A stretch of 64,000 bases of DNA from Sphingobium sp. Ant17 (GTDB taxonomy: Bacteria > Pseudomonadota > Alphaproteobacteria > Sphingomonadales > Sphingomonadaceae): NCBI RefSeq assembly GCF_000588875.1, contig NZ_JEMV01000013.1:23385-87384 (forward strand). The letters are read 5' to 3'. This document shows, one piece after another, positions 48,211 through 56,250 of the stretch. The stretch's first letter is position 1. Each line of letters begins with the position of its first letter. Under the pieces are notes generated by a model. It did no database searches and was not told where the DNA came from. It saw only the letters and a list, made by a program, of their open reading frames with translations. Both the position numbers and the translations under genes were made by a program.

Positions 48211-48225
48211 GATTGGAATGACCGT
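48211..48225. promoter_or_regulatory. operator-like site 3 upstream of lysR
   Basis: GATTGGAATGACCGT, the exact inverse complement of 15 bases in site 1, located 59 bases before the lysR start; TTGGTTGGTG follows, echoing the CCAAC element of site 1. Suggests autoregulation. Confidence 0.55.
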
Positions 48226-48283
48226 AATCTTTGGTTGGTGCGATTGATCTCCTTTCCCTATCATTGGGGCAAGGAGATCGGGC

Positions 48284-49156
48284 ATGACCCTGGAACAACT
48301 CAGGATTTTCGTCGGTGTCGCAGAGCGCGAGCACATGACGCGTGCTGCCGAAGCGCTCAATGTGACGCAGTCGGCCGCAAGCGCTGCCATCGCCGCGCTA
48401 GAAGCTCGGCACGGCGTGCCGCTGTTCCACCGGGTCGGCCGCGGGATCGAACTGTCCGAAGCGGGCCGCATGTTTCTGATCGACGCACGCGCCGTCCTTG
48501 GCCGTGCGGCTAGCGCGGAACTTGCACTGGCCGAATATGCCGGGCTGGAGCGCGGCACACTGCGGCTGGTCGCAAGCCAAACGATCGCGGGCTATTGGCT
48601 GCCCCGCCAGCTAGCGGCGTTCCATGCGCGCTACCCCGCGATCACGATCGAACTGGCGATCGACAACACGGAAGGGGCCGCGGCGCGCGTGCTCGACGGT
48701 GCGGTCGAGCTCGGCTTCGTCGAGGGTGTGATCGACGAGCCCGCGCTCGCGCATTGGACGGTCGCTAACGACCGCATGGTGCTGGTAAGCGACCGCGCAG
48801 CCGACACGATCGACGAGGACTGGATCCGCGCCGCACGCTGGATCGTCCGCGAGCAGGGATCGGGCACGCGCTCGTCGTTCGAAGAGGTATTGCGTCAGCG
48901 TGGCGTCGATCCGTCGGACCTCACCATAGCGCTGACCCTGCCATCGAACGAGGCAGTCCGCAGCGCGGTCGAGGCCGGCGCAGGCGTCGCGGTGCTGTCG
49001 CAGCATGTCGTCGCGCCAGCAATCGCCGCCGGAACGTTGCACGATCTGCCGCTCGGTCTGCCGCGGCGTCCGTTCTACGCGCTGCGCCATAAAGAGCGGT
49101 ATCGAACGCGGGCGGCCGATGCGCTGACCGATCTCATCAAGGAGACTGGCAAGTGA
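48284..49156 (+). CDS. LysR-family transcriptional regulator
   Basis: A 290-residue LTTR. The N-terminal winged helix reads MTLEQLRIFVGVAEREHMTRAAEALNVTQSAASAAIAALE, followed by VPLFHRVGRGIELSEAG; the co-inducer domain starts LERGTLRLVASQTIAGYWLP and includes VREQGSGTRSSFEE and SNEAVRSAVEAGAGVAVLS. It resembles CysL/CbbR-like regulators responding to small anions. Its stop overlaps the GTG start of the TDT transporter (GTGA), so the two are co-expressed. A fragment of a second, related lysR gene lies at 53720. Confidence 0.9.
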   Translation: MTLEQLRIFVGVAEREHMTRAAEALNVTQSAASAAIAALEARHGVPLFHRVGRGIELSEAGRMFLIDARAVLGRAASAELALAEYAGLERGTLRLVASQTIAGYWLPRQLAAFHARYPAITIELAIDNTEGAAARVLDGAVELGFVEGVIDEPALAHWTVANDRMVLVSDRAADTIDEDWIRAARWIVREQGSGTRSSFEEVLRQRGVDPSDLTIALTLPSNEAVRSAVEAGAGVAVLSQHVVAPAIAAGTLHDLPLGLPRRPFYALRHKERYRTRAADALTDLIKETGK

Positions 49157-50304
49157 CCGCCGATCTGAAACCCGTTTTCGATGGCCTGAAGCCCCTCAGC
49201 CGGCTCGACTCCCCGCGCGAGATGATCCGGCAGTTCACCCCCAACTGGTTCGCCGCTACGATGGGCACCGGCATTCTCGCGCTCGCCTTGCCGCAGGTGC
49301 CGGGCGTCGGCGCATCGCTGCACCCGGTCGGCGAGGTGTTGTGGTATTTCAACATCGCGCTCTTCACGCTGTTCGCCGGGCTCTACACCGCGCGCTGGAC
49401 GATTTTCGGGCACGAGGCGCGGCGGATCTTCGGGCACAACACCGTATCGATGTTCATCGGTACGATCCCGATGGGCCTCGCGACGATCATCAACGGGTTC
49501 CTGGCGTTCGGCCTGCCGCGGTTCGGCGCCGGCGTGATCCCGATCGCCGAGACATTGTGGTGGATCGACGTCGCGATGTCGCTCGCCTGCGGTGTGGCGA
49601 TCCCCTACCTCATGTTCACGCGGCACGAACATTCGCTCGACGGCATGACCGCGGTGTGGCTGCTGCCGGTGGTCGCGGCGGAGGTCGCAGGTGCGAGCGG
49701 CGGCCTGCTCGCCCCGCATCTGGCGGACGCGCATCACCAGTTCGTCGTGCTCGCAACGTCGTATGTGCTCTGGGCTTATTCAGTGCCGGTCGCGTTCGGC
49801 ATCCTCGCGATCCTGATCCTGCGGATGGCACTGCACAAGCTGCCGCACGAGAGCATGGCCGCCTCGAGCTGGCTCGCGCTCGGTCCGATTGGCACCGGCG
49901 CGCTTGGGATGCTGGTGCTCGGCAGCAACGCGCCCGCGATCCTCGCCGCCAACGGCCTGGGGCAGATCGGCGCGGTAGCGCAGGGGATTGGCACGATTGC
50001 CGGGCTGCTGCTCTGGGGTTTCGGTCTGTGGTGGCTGGCGCTCGCGACGCTGATCACGATCCGCTACTGGCGCGCGGGCATTCCGTTCAACCTCGGCTGG
50101 TGGGGCTATACCTTCCCGCTTGGCGTCTACACGGTCGCCACCTTCAAGCTCGGCACGACGCTTCAGCTCGGCTTTTTCGGGATCGTCGGCACTGTCCTCA
50201 CAGTGGCGCTCGCAGCAATGTGGCTGCTGGTCGGCGCCAAGACGGTCGCGGGCGGCTGGCGCGGGAACCTGTTCGTGTCGCCCTGCATCGCCCAAGCCAA
50301 TTGA
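49153..50304 (+). CDS. TDT/SLAC1-family anion transporter (TehA/Ssu1-like)
   Basis: A 383-residue membrane protein with ten predicted helices, starting at GTG 49153. The N-terminal signature TPNWFAATMGTGILALALPQ is typical of the tellurite-resistance/dicarboxylate transporter (TDT) family, which includes TehA, plant SLAC1 anion channels, the yeast sulfite pump Ssu1 and the malate carrier Mae1. Placed directly before a sulfite-dehydrogenase-like pair, sulfite export or uptake is a reasonable inference; the neighbouring malate dehydrogenase would instead argue for malate. Sequence alone does not decide. Confidence 0.85.
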   Translation: MTADLKPVFDGLKPLSRLDSPREMIRQFTPNWFAATMGTGILALALPQVPGVGASLHPVGEVLWYFNIALFTLFAGLYTARWTIFGHEARRIFGHNTVSMFIGTIPMGLATIINGFLAFGLPRFGAGVIPIAETLWWIDVAMSLACGVAIPYLMFTRHEHSLDGMTAVWLLPVVAAEVAGASGGLLAPHLADAHHQFVVLATSYVLWAYSVPVAFGILAILILRMALHKLPHESMAASSWLALGPIGTGALGMLVLGSNAPAILAANGLGQIGAVAQGIGTIAGLLLWGFGLWWLALATLITIRYWRAGIPFNLGWWGYTFPLGVYTVATFKLGTTLQLGFFGIVGTVLTVALAAMWLLVGAKTVAGGWRGNLFVSPCIAQAN

Positions 50305-50410
50305 TGGGCCGAACTGATCGTCCTGTCGGATCGAACCGTCGCATCCGATCGACCCGTACCGGGTAGACCGGCGGACGGGTCGCGCATAAAAGCATGACAT
50401 CGAAGGGAGA

Positions 50411-51655
50411 ATGCTGGTGGACAGCCTGGATATGAAATTGGCGCAGGCGATGAACCGCCGTCGCTTTCTCTCAGAAGCCGCGATCGGTAGCGGCGCGCTG
50501 ATCGCCGCACCCGCGCTGGCGCAGAGCATGGTCGATCTGCATCTGCCAGGTGGCCCATCGGAACGGCCCATGACCAACGCGTTCCCCGGCAAGGGCAACA
50601 TGATCCTCCAGCGTATCCACCCGCCGTTGCTGGAAACGCCGATGAGCGTGTTCAATGGCGACGTCTTCACGCCGAACGACCAGTTCTTCGTCCGCTGGCA
50701 CTGGGCCGACATCCCGACCGCGATCGATGTCGAGGCGTTCCGGATCAAGGTGTACGGCGCGGTCACGCGTCCGCTGTCGATCTCGCTCGCGCAACTGCTG
50801 AAGCTGCCGCGCGTCGAGTTGGCGGCAATCAACCAATGCTCGGGCAATTCGCGGGCGTTGTTCCAGCCTCCGGTGGCGGGTGCGCAGTGGCGTCACGGGG
50901 CGATGGGCAACGCCAAATGGCTCGGCGTTCGCTTACGCGACGTGCTCGACATCGCCGGCGTGAAGCCGGGCGCGGTCGCGGTACGGTTCGGTGCGCTCGA
51001 CCAGCCGGTGGTCACGGGCGCACCGGATTTCGCCAAGTCGCTGTCGATCGACCACGCACGCGACGGCGAAGTGATGCTGGCGTTCGGAATGAACGGCGAG
51101 CAGATGCCGCTCCTCAATGGCTTCCCGGTCCGGCTGATCGTACCCGGCTGGTATTCGACCTATTGGGTCAAGATGCTGAACGACATCGAGGTGCTCGCCG
51201 CACCCGACGACGGTTACTGGATGGCCAAGGCTTACAAAATCCCTGACACTCCAGGCGCGAACGTGCGGCCGGGCCAGAAGGATTTCCCGGCCGTTCCGAT
51301 CAACAAGATGATCCCGCGCAGTTGGGTCACGAGCCTCGACGAAGGGCAGGCGATCGCGTTCGACCGCTCGATCCCGCTGGGCGGCATTGCGATGGGGGGC
51401 GATTGCGGCGTCGCCAAGGTCGATGTGTCGACCGACAACGGCAAGACCTGGTACAAGACGACGCTCGGCCCCGATCACGGCAAATACAGTTTCCGCCGCT
51501 GGGATGCGCAGGTTCCGCTCACCCATGCGGGCCCGACCAGGCTGATGTCGCGCTGCTGGAACACCGCCGGCCTCGCGCAGCCGATGACGCCGATCTGGAA
51601 CCCGGGCGGTTTCATGCGCGGCAACATCGAAACCACCAACATCGTCGTCGGCTGA
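50411..51655 (+). CDS. SorA/SoxC-like molybdopterin sulfite dehydrogenase
   Basis: A 414-residue periplasmic molybdoenzyme of the sulfite oxidase family. A Tat leader (MNRRRFLSEAAIGSGALIAAPALA) follows ATG 50411, which has GGGAG just upstream. The Mo-cofactor domain contains the molybdenum-ligating Cys143 in AAINQCSGNSRALF, with HWADIP and GAMGNAKWLGVRL; the C-terminal dimerisation domain includes GGIAMGGDCGVAKVDVSTDNGKTWY. SorA-type enzymes oxidise sulfite to sulfate and pass electrons to a cytochrome c; a c-type cytochrome gene begins 12 bases downstream, as in sorAB. Confidence 0.88.
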   Translation: MLVDSLDMKLAQAMNRRRFLSEAAIGSGALIAAPALAQSMVDLHLPGGPSERPMTNAFPGKGNMILQRIHPPLLETPMSVFNGDVFTPNDQFFVRWHWADIPTAIDVEAFRIKVYGAVTRPLSISLAQLLKLPRVELAAINQCSGNSRALFQPPVAGAQWRHGAMGNAKWLGVRLRDVLDIAGVKPGAVAVRFGALDQPVVTGAPDFAKSLSIDHARDGEVMLAFGMNGEQMPLLNGFPVRLIVPGWYSTYWVKMLNDIEVLAAPDDGYWMAKAYKIPDTPGANVRPGQKDFPAVPINKMIPRSWVTSLDEGQAIAFDRSIPLGGIAMGGDCGVAKVDVSTDNGKTWYKTTLGPDHGKYSFRRWDAQVPLTHAGPTRLMSRCWNTAGLAQPMTPIWNPGGFMRGNIETTNIVVG

Positions 51656-51667
51656 GGAGCAACGCCT

Positions 51668-52144
51668 GTGAAAACGCCTTCCATCGGCACGCTGTCGTTC
51701 GGGTTCGTCGGCGCGACCGTCGTTCTGCTGCTTGCGATCGGTTCCCCGAACAGCCGTGTCGCCCCGCCGCCTGCGGCCCCGACTGCACCACCGCCGCCAA
51801 GCGTCTCGGCGCGCGGCTTTTCGCTGGCGTCCACCTCGGTCGATCTTCCGACCGACGAAGGTCAATATCCCGCCGGCCCGCATGCCGATGTCATCAATGC
51901 CAACTGCACGTCGTGTCATTCGGCGAGCATGGCGCTGAACCAGCCACCACTCTCTGGCGACCAGTGGACCGCGGAGGTCACCAAGATGCGCGAGGTCTAC
52001 AAGGCACCCGTCGCCGCAGCCGACGTACCGGCGATCGTCGCCTATCTGACTGCCATGAGCACGAAGCAGCCGGGCGCCGCGAAGGGCAAGGCACAGGACC
52101 CCGATCCGAAGGCTGCGCCCGACGTATCTGGAGGATCAGGTTAA
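51668..52144 (+). CDS. monoheme cytochrome c, SorB-like partner
   Basis: A 158-residue protein from GTG 51668 with an N-terminal signal/anchor (LSFGFVGATVVLLLAIGSP), a Pro/Ala-rich linker and one heme motif CTSCH (residues 80-84) in DVINANCTSCHSASMAL. The following WTAEVTKMREVYKAPV provides the likely distal Met107. It has the size and position of the cytochrome subunit of SorAB sulfite dehydrogenase. The C-terminal tail is Lys/Asp/Pro-rich and disordered. Confidence 0.85.
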   Translation: MKTPSIGTLSFGFVGATVVLLLAIGSPNSRVAPPPAAPTAPPPPSVSARGFSLASTSVDLPTDEGQYPAGPHADVINANCTSCHSASMALNQPPLSGDQWTAEVTKMREVYKAPVAAADVPAIVAYLTAMSTKQPGAAKGKAQDPDPKAAPDVSGGSG

Positions 52145-52153
52145 GCCATCAAC

Positions 52154-53518
52154 TCACGACACGCGGTTTTGCGCGCGAAGTGCTGTGCGGCGTGTACGTG
52201 TCTCGCGCAGTGTCGCATCGGGCGCCAGACCGTCTGCCGGCACCTTGGGTATCGCAACGCGCTGCGACAGGTAGATGCCGTTGTGGCCCGAGCAGAGATA
52301 GGCCACGAAACAGGCGACGGCGATCGGCACCGCATAGGCGGCGCCGAACAGTTCGATTCCCATGAAGGTGCAGGCGAGCGGGGTATTGGCGGCCCCGGCA
52401 AACACCGCGACAAAGCCGATCGCGGCGAACAGGCCCGTCGGCACGCCCAAGAAAGGCGCCAGCGCGTTACCGAGCGCTGCGCCGATGAAGAACAACGGCG
52501 TGACTTCACCGCCTTTGAAACCCGCGCCGAGCGTGACGACGGTAAACAGCAGCTTGATCGCCCAACTCCACGGATGCGTGTCCGGTCCGAAGAAGCTGGC
52601 GATGGTAAGGCTGTCGGGCCCCGCTGCCAGGACACCCAGGCCCAGATAGTCGCGCGTGCCGAATAGGAAGACGAGCGCGATAACGACGGCCCCGCCGATC
52701 ACTGGACGTAGTGGACCATAGGGAACGATCCGCTTGAGCCATCCCCCGACCACGTGGTTGGCTTCGGCGAAGGCCAGACCGACCAGTCCGAATATGATCC
52801 CCGCAACACCTGCCTTCGTCACGAGCAGCGCATCGACGGGTATCAACGCACCGATCGGGTAGACACCGTGATGGATACCCCAGGCGAGGCACGTCCAATC
52901 GCCGACCAGCGCTGCAACAAGGCAAGGCACCAGCGCGGAATATTCAACGCGGCCGATCGCCAGCACTTCGAGCGCGAAGACCGCTCCTGCGATCGGCGTG
53001 CCGAAGACCGCGCCGAACCCGGCTGCGATCCCCGTCTTCAACAGGATGCGCGTGCCGCCCGCATCGAGGTGGAGCGCGCGGCCGAAACCGCTGGCAAGGC
53101 TTCCGCCTAATTGGACGGCGGTGCCTTCACGTCCGGCCGAGCCACCGAAAAGATGCGTCACCACTGTGCCGAAGAAGATGAGCGGCGCCATCCGCAGCGG
53201 CACACCGCCGCCCGGCTCGTGGATCTGCTCGACGATCAGGTTGTTGCCGCCCTCCACCGAGCGCCCGGTGAGATGGTAGAGCAATCCGACCACGAACCCG
53301 CCCACCGGCAGCAGATAGAGCAGCCAGGGCGATGCGAACCGCAGTCGCGTAACGGTATCGAGGCTCAACAGGAACGCCGCACATAGCGTCCCGACGAGTG
53401 CCGCCATGGGCAGCAGGATCAGCGCCCAGCGCAGGACAGAGATCGCATGGTCGTGACGATCGCGCACAAATGCCGCAACGTTCAGCGTGTCGACCAGATT
53501 GCGAAAGGTAGCGCGCAC
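52154..53518 (-). CDS. CLC-F type fluoride/proton antiporter
   Basis: A 454-residue CLC-family channel/transporter starting at GTG 53518 after AAGGAGGAATT. Motifs include [70 protein letters not shown] and [30 protein letters not shown] instead of the GREGP of chloride transporters, with the GNNLI and [12 protein letters not shown] context, is as in the fluoride-exporting CLC-F clade. A fluoride riboswitch in the 5' leader supports this strongly. The protein removes fluoride from the cytoplasm. It is transcribed against the sorAB-like pair. Confidence 0.9.
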   Translation of the reverse strand: MRATFRNLVDTLNVAAFVRDRHDHAISVLRWALILLPMAALVGTLCAAFLLSLDTVTRLRFASPWLLYLLPVGGFVVGLLYHLTGRSVEGGNNLIVEQIHEPGGGVPLRMAPLIFFGTVVTHLFGGSAGREGTAVQLGGSLASGFGRALHLDAGGTRILLKTGIAAGFGAVFGTPIAGAVFALEVLAIGRVEYSALVPCLVAALVGDWTCLAWGIHHGVYPIGALIPVDALLVTKAGVAGIIFGLVGLAFAEANHVVGGWLKRIVPYGPLRPVIGGAVVIALVFLFGTRDYLGLGVLAAGPDSLTIASFFGPDTHPWSWAIKLLFTVVTLGAGFKGGEVTPLFFIGAALGNALAPFLGVPTGLFAAIGFVAVFAGAANTPLACTFMGIELFGAAYAVPIAVACFVAYLCSGHNGIYLSQRVAIPKVPADGLAPDATLRETRTRRTALRAQNRVS

Positions 53519-53546
53519 AATTCCTCCTTGCTGCCTGACGGCGCCA

Positions 53547-53613
53547 AGTAGGAATCATCAGCTCATGTCAGAGCGGTTCGGCCAAATTGCCCGGCAGAAA
53601 TCCATTGCCGAGG
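53547..53613 (-). promoter_or_regulatory. fluoride riboswitch (crcB motif) in the clcF leader
   Basis: On the minus strand: GGCAATGGATTTCTGCC, then GAACCGCTCTGACATGAG and CTGATGATTCCTAC. This follows the crcB consensus: a 5' stem with the GGnnATGGnnTTCnnCC-like loop, an ACCGC strand for the pseudoknot, and the highly conserved CTGATGNNNCCTAC 3' end. It ends about 30 bases upstream of the clcF start with the ribosome site between. In family members fluoride binding turns expression on. Confidence 0.88.
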
Positions 53614-53719
53614 TCGATGTATGAGACGTTGGCCCCAACCGTCAATGGGCATGTTGGTCGGGCAAATGCTCGGACCTGTCAGTCGCCAGGGTCTATCTGA
53701 GCCCGTTATATGGACCGAC

Positions 53720-53839
53720 CCGGGTACGCTACATGCGGGACCGATCGGTTTCGACCCGCGCGTCGTTTTCGGGCTGCGTCACAAGGGGCGATACCGCACG
53801 AAAGCCGCCGATGCGCTGCCGGGTCTGATCGGCCCGTAG
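53720..53839 (+). pseudogene. LysR-family regulator, C-terminal remnant
   Basis: About 37 codons (LHAGPIGFDPRVVFGLRHKGRYRTKAADALPGLIG) match the end of the complete LysR protein of this element (LHDLPLGLPRRPFYALRHKERYRTRAADALTDLIKE). No HTH or effector domain remains upstream. It shows that a second, diverged lysR gene once stood next to the clcF or DUF202 genes. Confidence 0.65.
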
Positions 53840-53858
53840 CGTGGTTAGCGCTGCTGCG

Positions 53859-54298
53859 CTACGAGCGCGCCGTCCAGATGCCGACGAGCGCGGCCAGCGA
53901 CACGAGCATAAGAAACCCGTTCATTACCAGGAGCAACGCCGCTGGCAGGCGCTTGATGTCGGGTCGTGGCGGCGGGGCGCCGGCACCCATCTCGCGCCAC
54001 ACCGCGGCGACAAAGCAAAAGGCGCTGAACAGGATCAGCATGGTCCCGGTCGCCGTCGCCAGCCACGGGAACACGACGTCCTTGAGCAGCGCGCGCGCGC
54101 CGATCCCGGAAGCGAGCGCCGCCAGTCCGGTACGCACCCAGGCGGCATAGGTGCGTTCACCGGCGAGGATTGTGCGTCTGCGGCAAGCTCCGTGCGACGA
54201 TCAGCGCTGTCCACCTGCTGGACTGCGCTGTCCTTCAGCGTGCTCGCGCTCTCCGCCAGCTTCGCATGGGCCCGATCGGCGTCGTGCGGCGCGTCCAT
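53859..54298 (-). pseudogene. DUF202/YidH family membrane protein, one-base frameshift
   Basis: From ATG 54298 the frame reads MDAPHDADRAHAKLAESAST, then RRTELAAD; near 54175 one base is missing, after which the next frame continues RTILAGERTYAAWVRTGLAALASGIGARALL (the YidH signature) and two TM segments (ATATGTMLILFSAFCFVAAVW and LLLVMNGFLMLVSLAALVGIW). The repaired protein has about 146 residues and three helices. Its start overlaps the stop of the sulfite-oxidase-like gene (ATGA). Function of DUF202 is unclear. Confidence 0.78.
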
Positions 54299-55383
54299 CA
54301 GCCGGCGGTGACGGTGATGCGATGCCAAGCCGTCGAGAGATAGCCGGCGAAGTTCCAGATCGCTTCGGGCCGTTCGGGCTGCATCTGCCCGGCACCGTCG
54401 ACGGCGCGCACGACCAGGACGTGGAGCCCGGGCGAGAGATCGACCGTGACGTGCCACTGCGTCCAGCTCCAGGGTGAATCCGGTTGGCTGGTCAGTTCCG
54501 CCTGCAGCCAGTCGGTGCCGTCATTGACGGAGACCTCGACGCGCGAGACCGCTCGGCCGAAGGCGACCGCATAGCCCGCGATTTCGCATGCGCCGGCGCC
54601 GATATGCGCGCCGTCCACGGGGGCGCAGATCGCAGCGTTGAGCGGCATCTCCTCGATCGTCAGGCCCCGGTCCCAATCCGCGTCCTCCTTCGCTACCGAC
54701 GCCGGAAAGAGCTTGTAGTCCTTGGCCTGGATCGGCGCATCGGACGGGCGATCGCGCACCTCGATGCGCGTCAGCCACTTGGCGCTACGAACGCCCGCAT
54801 AGCCCGGCACGACGAGCCGCAGCGGTGCGCCATGTTCGGGGGCCAGCACCTCGCCGTTCATGCCCCAGGCGATGAGCACGTCCGGCTCTAGCGCCTTGGC
54901 GATCGAGATCGAGGCACCGAACGGCGCCGTCTCACCATCGACATCCACGTCGTCGGCCCCCGTAGTGCCGACGAACGACGCGCCATCTTGGATGCCGGCC
55001 GCGGCGAGTACGTCGCACAGTGCGACGCCGGTCCAAGCCGCATTGCCGATCGCGCCCACGTCCCAGGGATCGCCCGAAGTCTTTTCCACGTCTTGAAGAT
55101 GTGCCCGACGATTGCCGGCGCACTGCATGGTCGCGGTCACTGTCCGGGTCGCAAATGCCGTTTGAAGTTCGGCGACCGTGTAGGAGCGCGGGCGGTCGAC
55201 CAAGCCGTCCAGCGCTATACGATGATCGTCGGCCAGCTCCGGCGTAGGTCCGTGACTGCGGATGTAGAAATTCGCCTGCGGCGTCAGGAAGGACGTGATC
55301 AGTTTATCCGGAGGCGTTTCCGCATTGAGCGGCTCCGGACAGCGGAGGATTAGATTCTGTTCGGCGCGATCGGATGCGGTCAT
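54298..55383 (-). CDS. sulfite-oxidase-family molybdoenzyme (second copy)
   Basis: A 361-residue enzyme of the sulfite oxidase family without a signal peptide. The Mo-cofactor domain has FYIRSHGPTPEL, the molybdenum-ligating Cys88 in TATMQCAGNRRAHL, WGMNGEVLAPEHGAPLRLVVPGYAGVRSAKWL; the C-terminal Mo-co dimerisation domain includes GYAVAFGRAVSRVEVSVNDGTDW and WTQWHVTVDL. It resembles eukaryotic-type sulfite oxidases lacking the heme domain, distinct from the exported SorA-like protein at 50411. Cytoplasmic location and sulfite as substrate are inferred. It is followed by a DUF202 gene in the same unit. Confidence 0.88.
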   Translation of the reverse strand: MTASDRAEQNLILRCPEPLNAETPPDKLITSFLTPQANFYIRSHGPTPELADDHRIALDGLVDRPRSYTVAELQTAFATRTVTATMQCAGNRRAHLQDVEKTSGDPWDVGAIGNAAWTGVALCDVLAAAGIQDGASFVGTTGADDVDVDGETAPFGASISIAKALEPDVLIAWGMNGEVLAPEHGAPLRLVVPGYAGVRSAKWLTRIEVRDRPSDAPIQAKDYKLFPASVAKEDADWDRGLTIEEMPLNAAICAPVDGAHIGAGACEIAGYAVAFGRAVSRVEVSVNDGTDWLQAELTSQPDSPWSWTQWHVTVDLSPGLHVLVVRAVDGAGQMQPERPEAIWNFAGYLSTAWHRITVTAG

Positions 55384-55672
55384 GCAAGCGGCCTACCATG
55401 ATGAAATCAATAGCGAAATTGATCGTTTGGCTGGACGATGTCACCCAGACTCTTTCGATAGCCTATCCCTTTCTAGACGGGGGGAGCGATCGCCATGCCG
55501 TCGCGCAAGAGGCGCCGAGTGCAAGACAGCCTTTCCCGTAGATCGACTCAATGTGGCTGAGCTTGCTACGACGGCTTTGTCCCAAAAGTCGTCGCTAGGC
55601 ACCAGGGATGACGGAAAACCCTATCGCCATCGCAGATGCGCGACAAACGGGTGTTTCCCGACGCCCTCAGGC
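55384..55672. other. right-hand noncoding end of the Tn3-type unit
   Basis: Holds the promoter side of the leftward sulfite-oxidase-like gene. No gene is evident up to the terminal repeat. Confidence 0.5.
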
Positions 55673-55710
55673 CTTAGCGTATATCGGTGCCCGTTTTATG
55701 TGACGCCCCC
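55673..55710 (-). repeat. right 38-bp Tn3-type terminal inverted repeat
   Basis: Begins CTTAGCGTATATCGG and ends TGTGACGCCCCC; 32 of 38 positions match the complement of the left repeat at 42033-42070. Confidence 0.82.
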
Positions 55711-55896
55711 ATCAGACATTATTACTGAAGATGGAGTAATGACCTCATTGGCTTGATTTGATTCAATGTGAAATTGTTCAATTTCGGGGGCAGCCGGCAG
55801 CAGATTTTTTACCCGAAGCTTTCTAACTTCATAAGCATAGTAGGTCGCAATGACACAGGCTGCGAATAGCAGCGCTATAAGAATGCCGGTCGTCAT
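55696..55896 (-). CDS. small single-TM protein, C-terminus altered by the transposon end
   Basis: A 66-codon frame from ATG 55896: one N-terminal helix (MTTGILIALLFAACVIATYYAYEVRKLRVKN) and a polar tail. The last five codons lie in the Tn3-type repeat, so the original C-terminus was cut off by the element. No family recognised; may be a short remnant. Confidence 0.4.
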   Translation of the reverse strand: MTTGILIALLFAACVIATYYAYEVRKLRVKNLLPAAPEIEQFHIESNQANEVITPSSVIMSDGGVT

Positions 55897-55969
55897 AAGT
55901 CCCCACAGAACGAAAACAGGCGTAAATCAGTACGGATATTTTGCTGTTCCACAACGCAAATCGGCGCGA

Positions 55970-56180
55970 TTAGCGGGCGATCGGTATCTCCGCTATTCGG
56001 GTTGTCCAGGCCGGGCTTTTTTGGGACCGCTTGGTGTCGAAAGACCGAGCGCCGCATCCTTGGGCGGCGAGGACAATGGTATTGCGGCCGAAGCGTGCAT
56101 TAATGCCATCCATCGCCGCCAGCAGACCGGGGGCCTTAGCGGTGTGTTTCTGGCGGAATGGCTCCGCTGTCGCCTACCGG
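55970..56180 (-). pseudogene. umuC: UmuC (DNA polymerase V subunit), C-terminal remnant
   Basis: About 68 codons ending in TAA at 55970 read EPFRQKHTAKAPGLLAAMDGINARFGRNTIVLAAQG, then SFDTKRSQKSPAWTTRIAEIPIAR, the characteristic end of UmuC Y-family polymerases (LMAAMDAINARFGR... SPRYTTRWDELP). An in-frame stop near 56181 precedes it and no catalytic domain remains. SOS mutagenesis operons are frequent on plasmids, so this may mark a plasmid backbone. Confidence 0.65.
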
Positions 56181-56250
56181 GGAAAGTGAGCGACAACGGA
56201 TCAGGTGCGCCATCCCGAACTACGGGATCGGCAAACCGAGGCAGGGATTG

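Larger units (their letters stand above)
42033..55710. mobile_element. Tn3-type transposable unit of 13.7 kb with sulfite/fluoride cargo (transposase-defective)
   Basis: Two 38-bp terminal repeats in proper inverted orientation (GGGGGCGG outward at 42033; complementary CGCCCCC outward at 55710) enclose 13,678 bases. They share 32 of 38 bases and end inward in the Tn3-family ACGCTAAG. A resolvase/transposase relic and res-like sites lie at the left end in Tn21-like order, followed by a dozen accessory genes. Flanking five-base sequences (CTCCT left, ATCAG right) do not match, so either a target duplication has been lost or the ends were brought together by recombination. TnpA is truncated, so movement would need a helper. 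Confidence 0.75.

Noticed and set aside
42028..55715. Five-base target duplication for the Tn3-type unit
   Set aside because: CTCCT on the left and ATCAG on the right do not match, also when shifted by one base.
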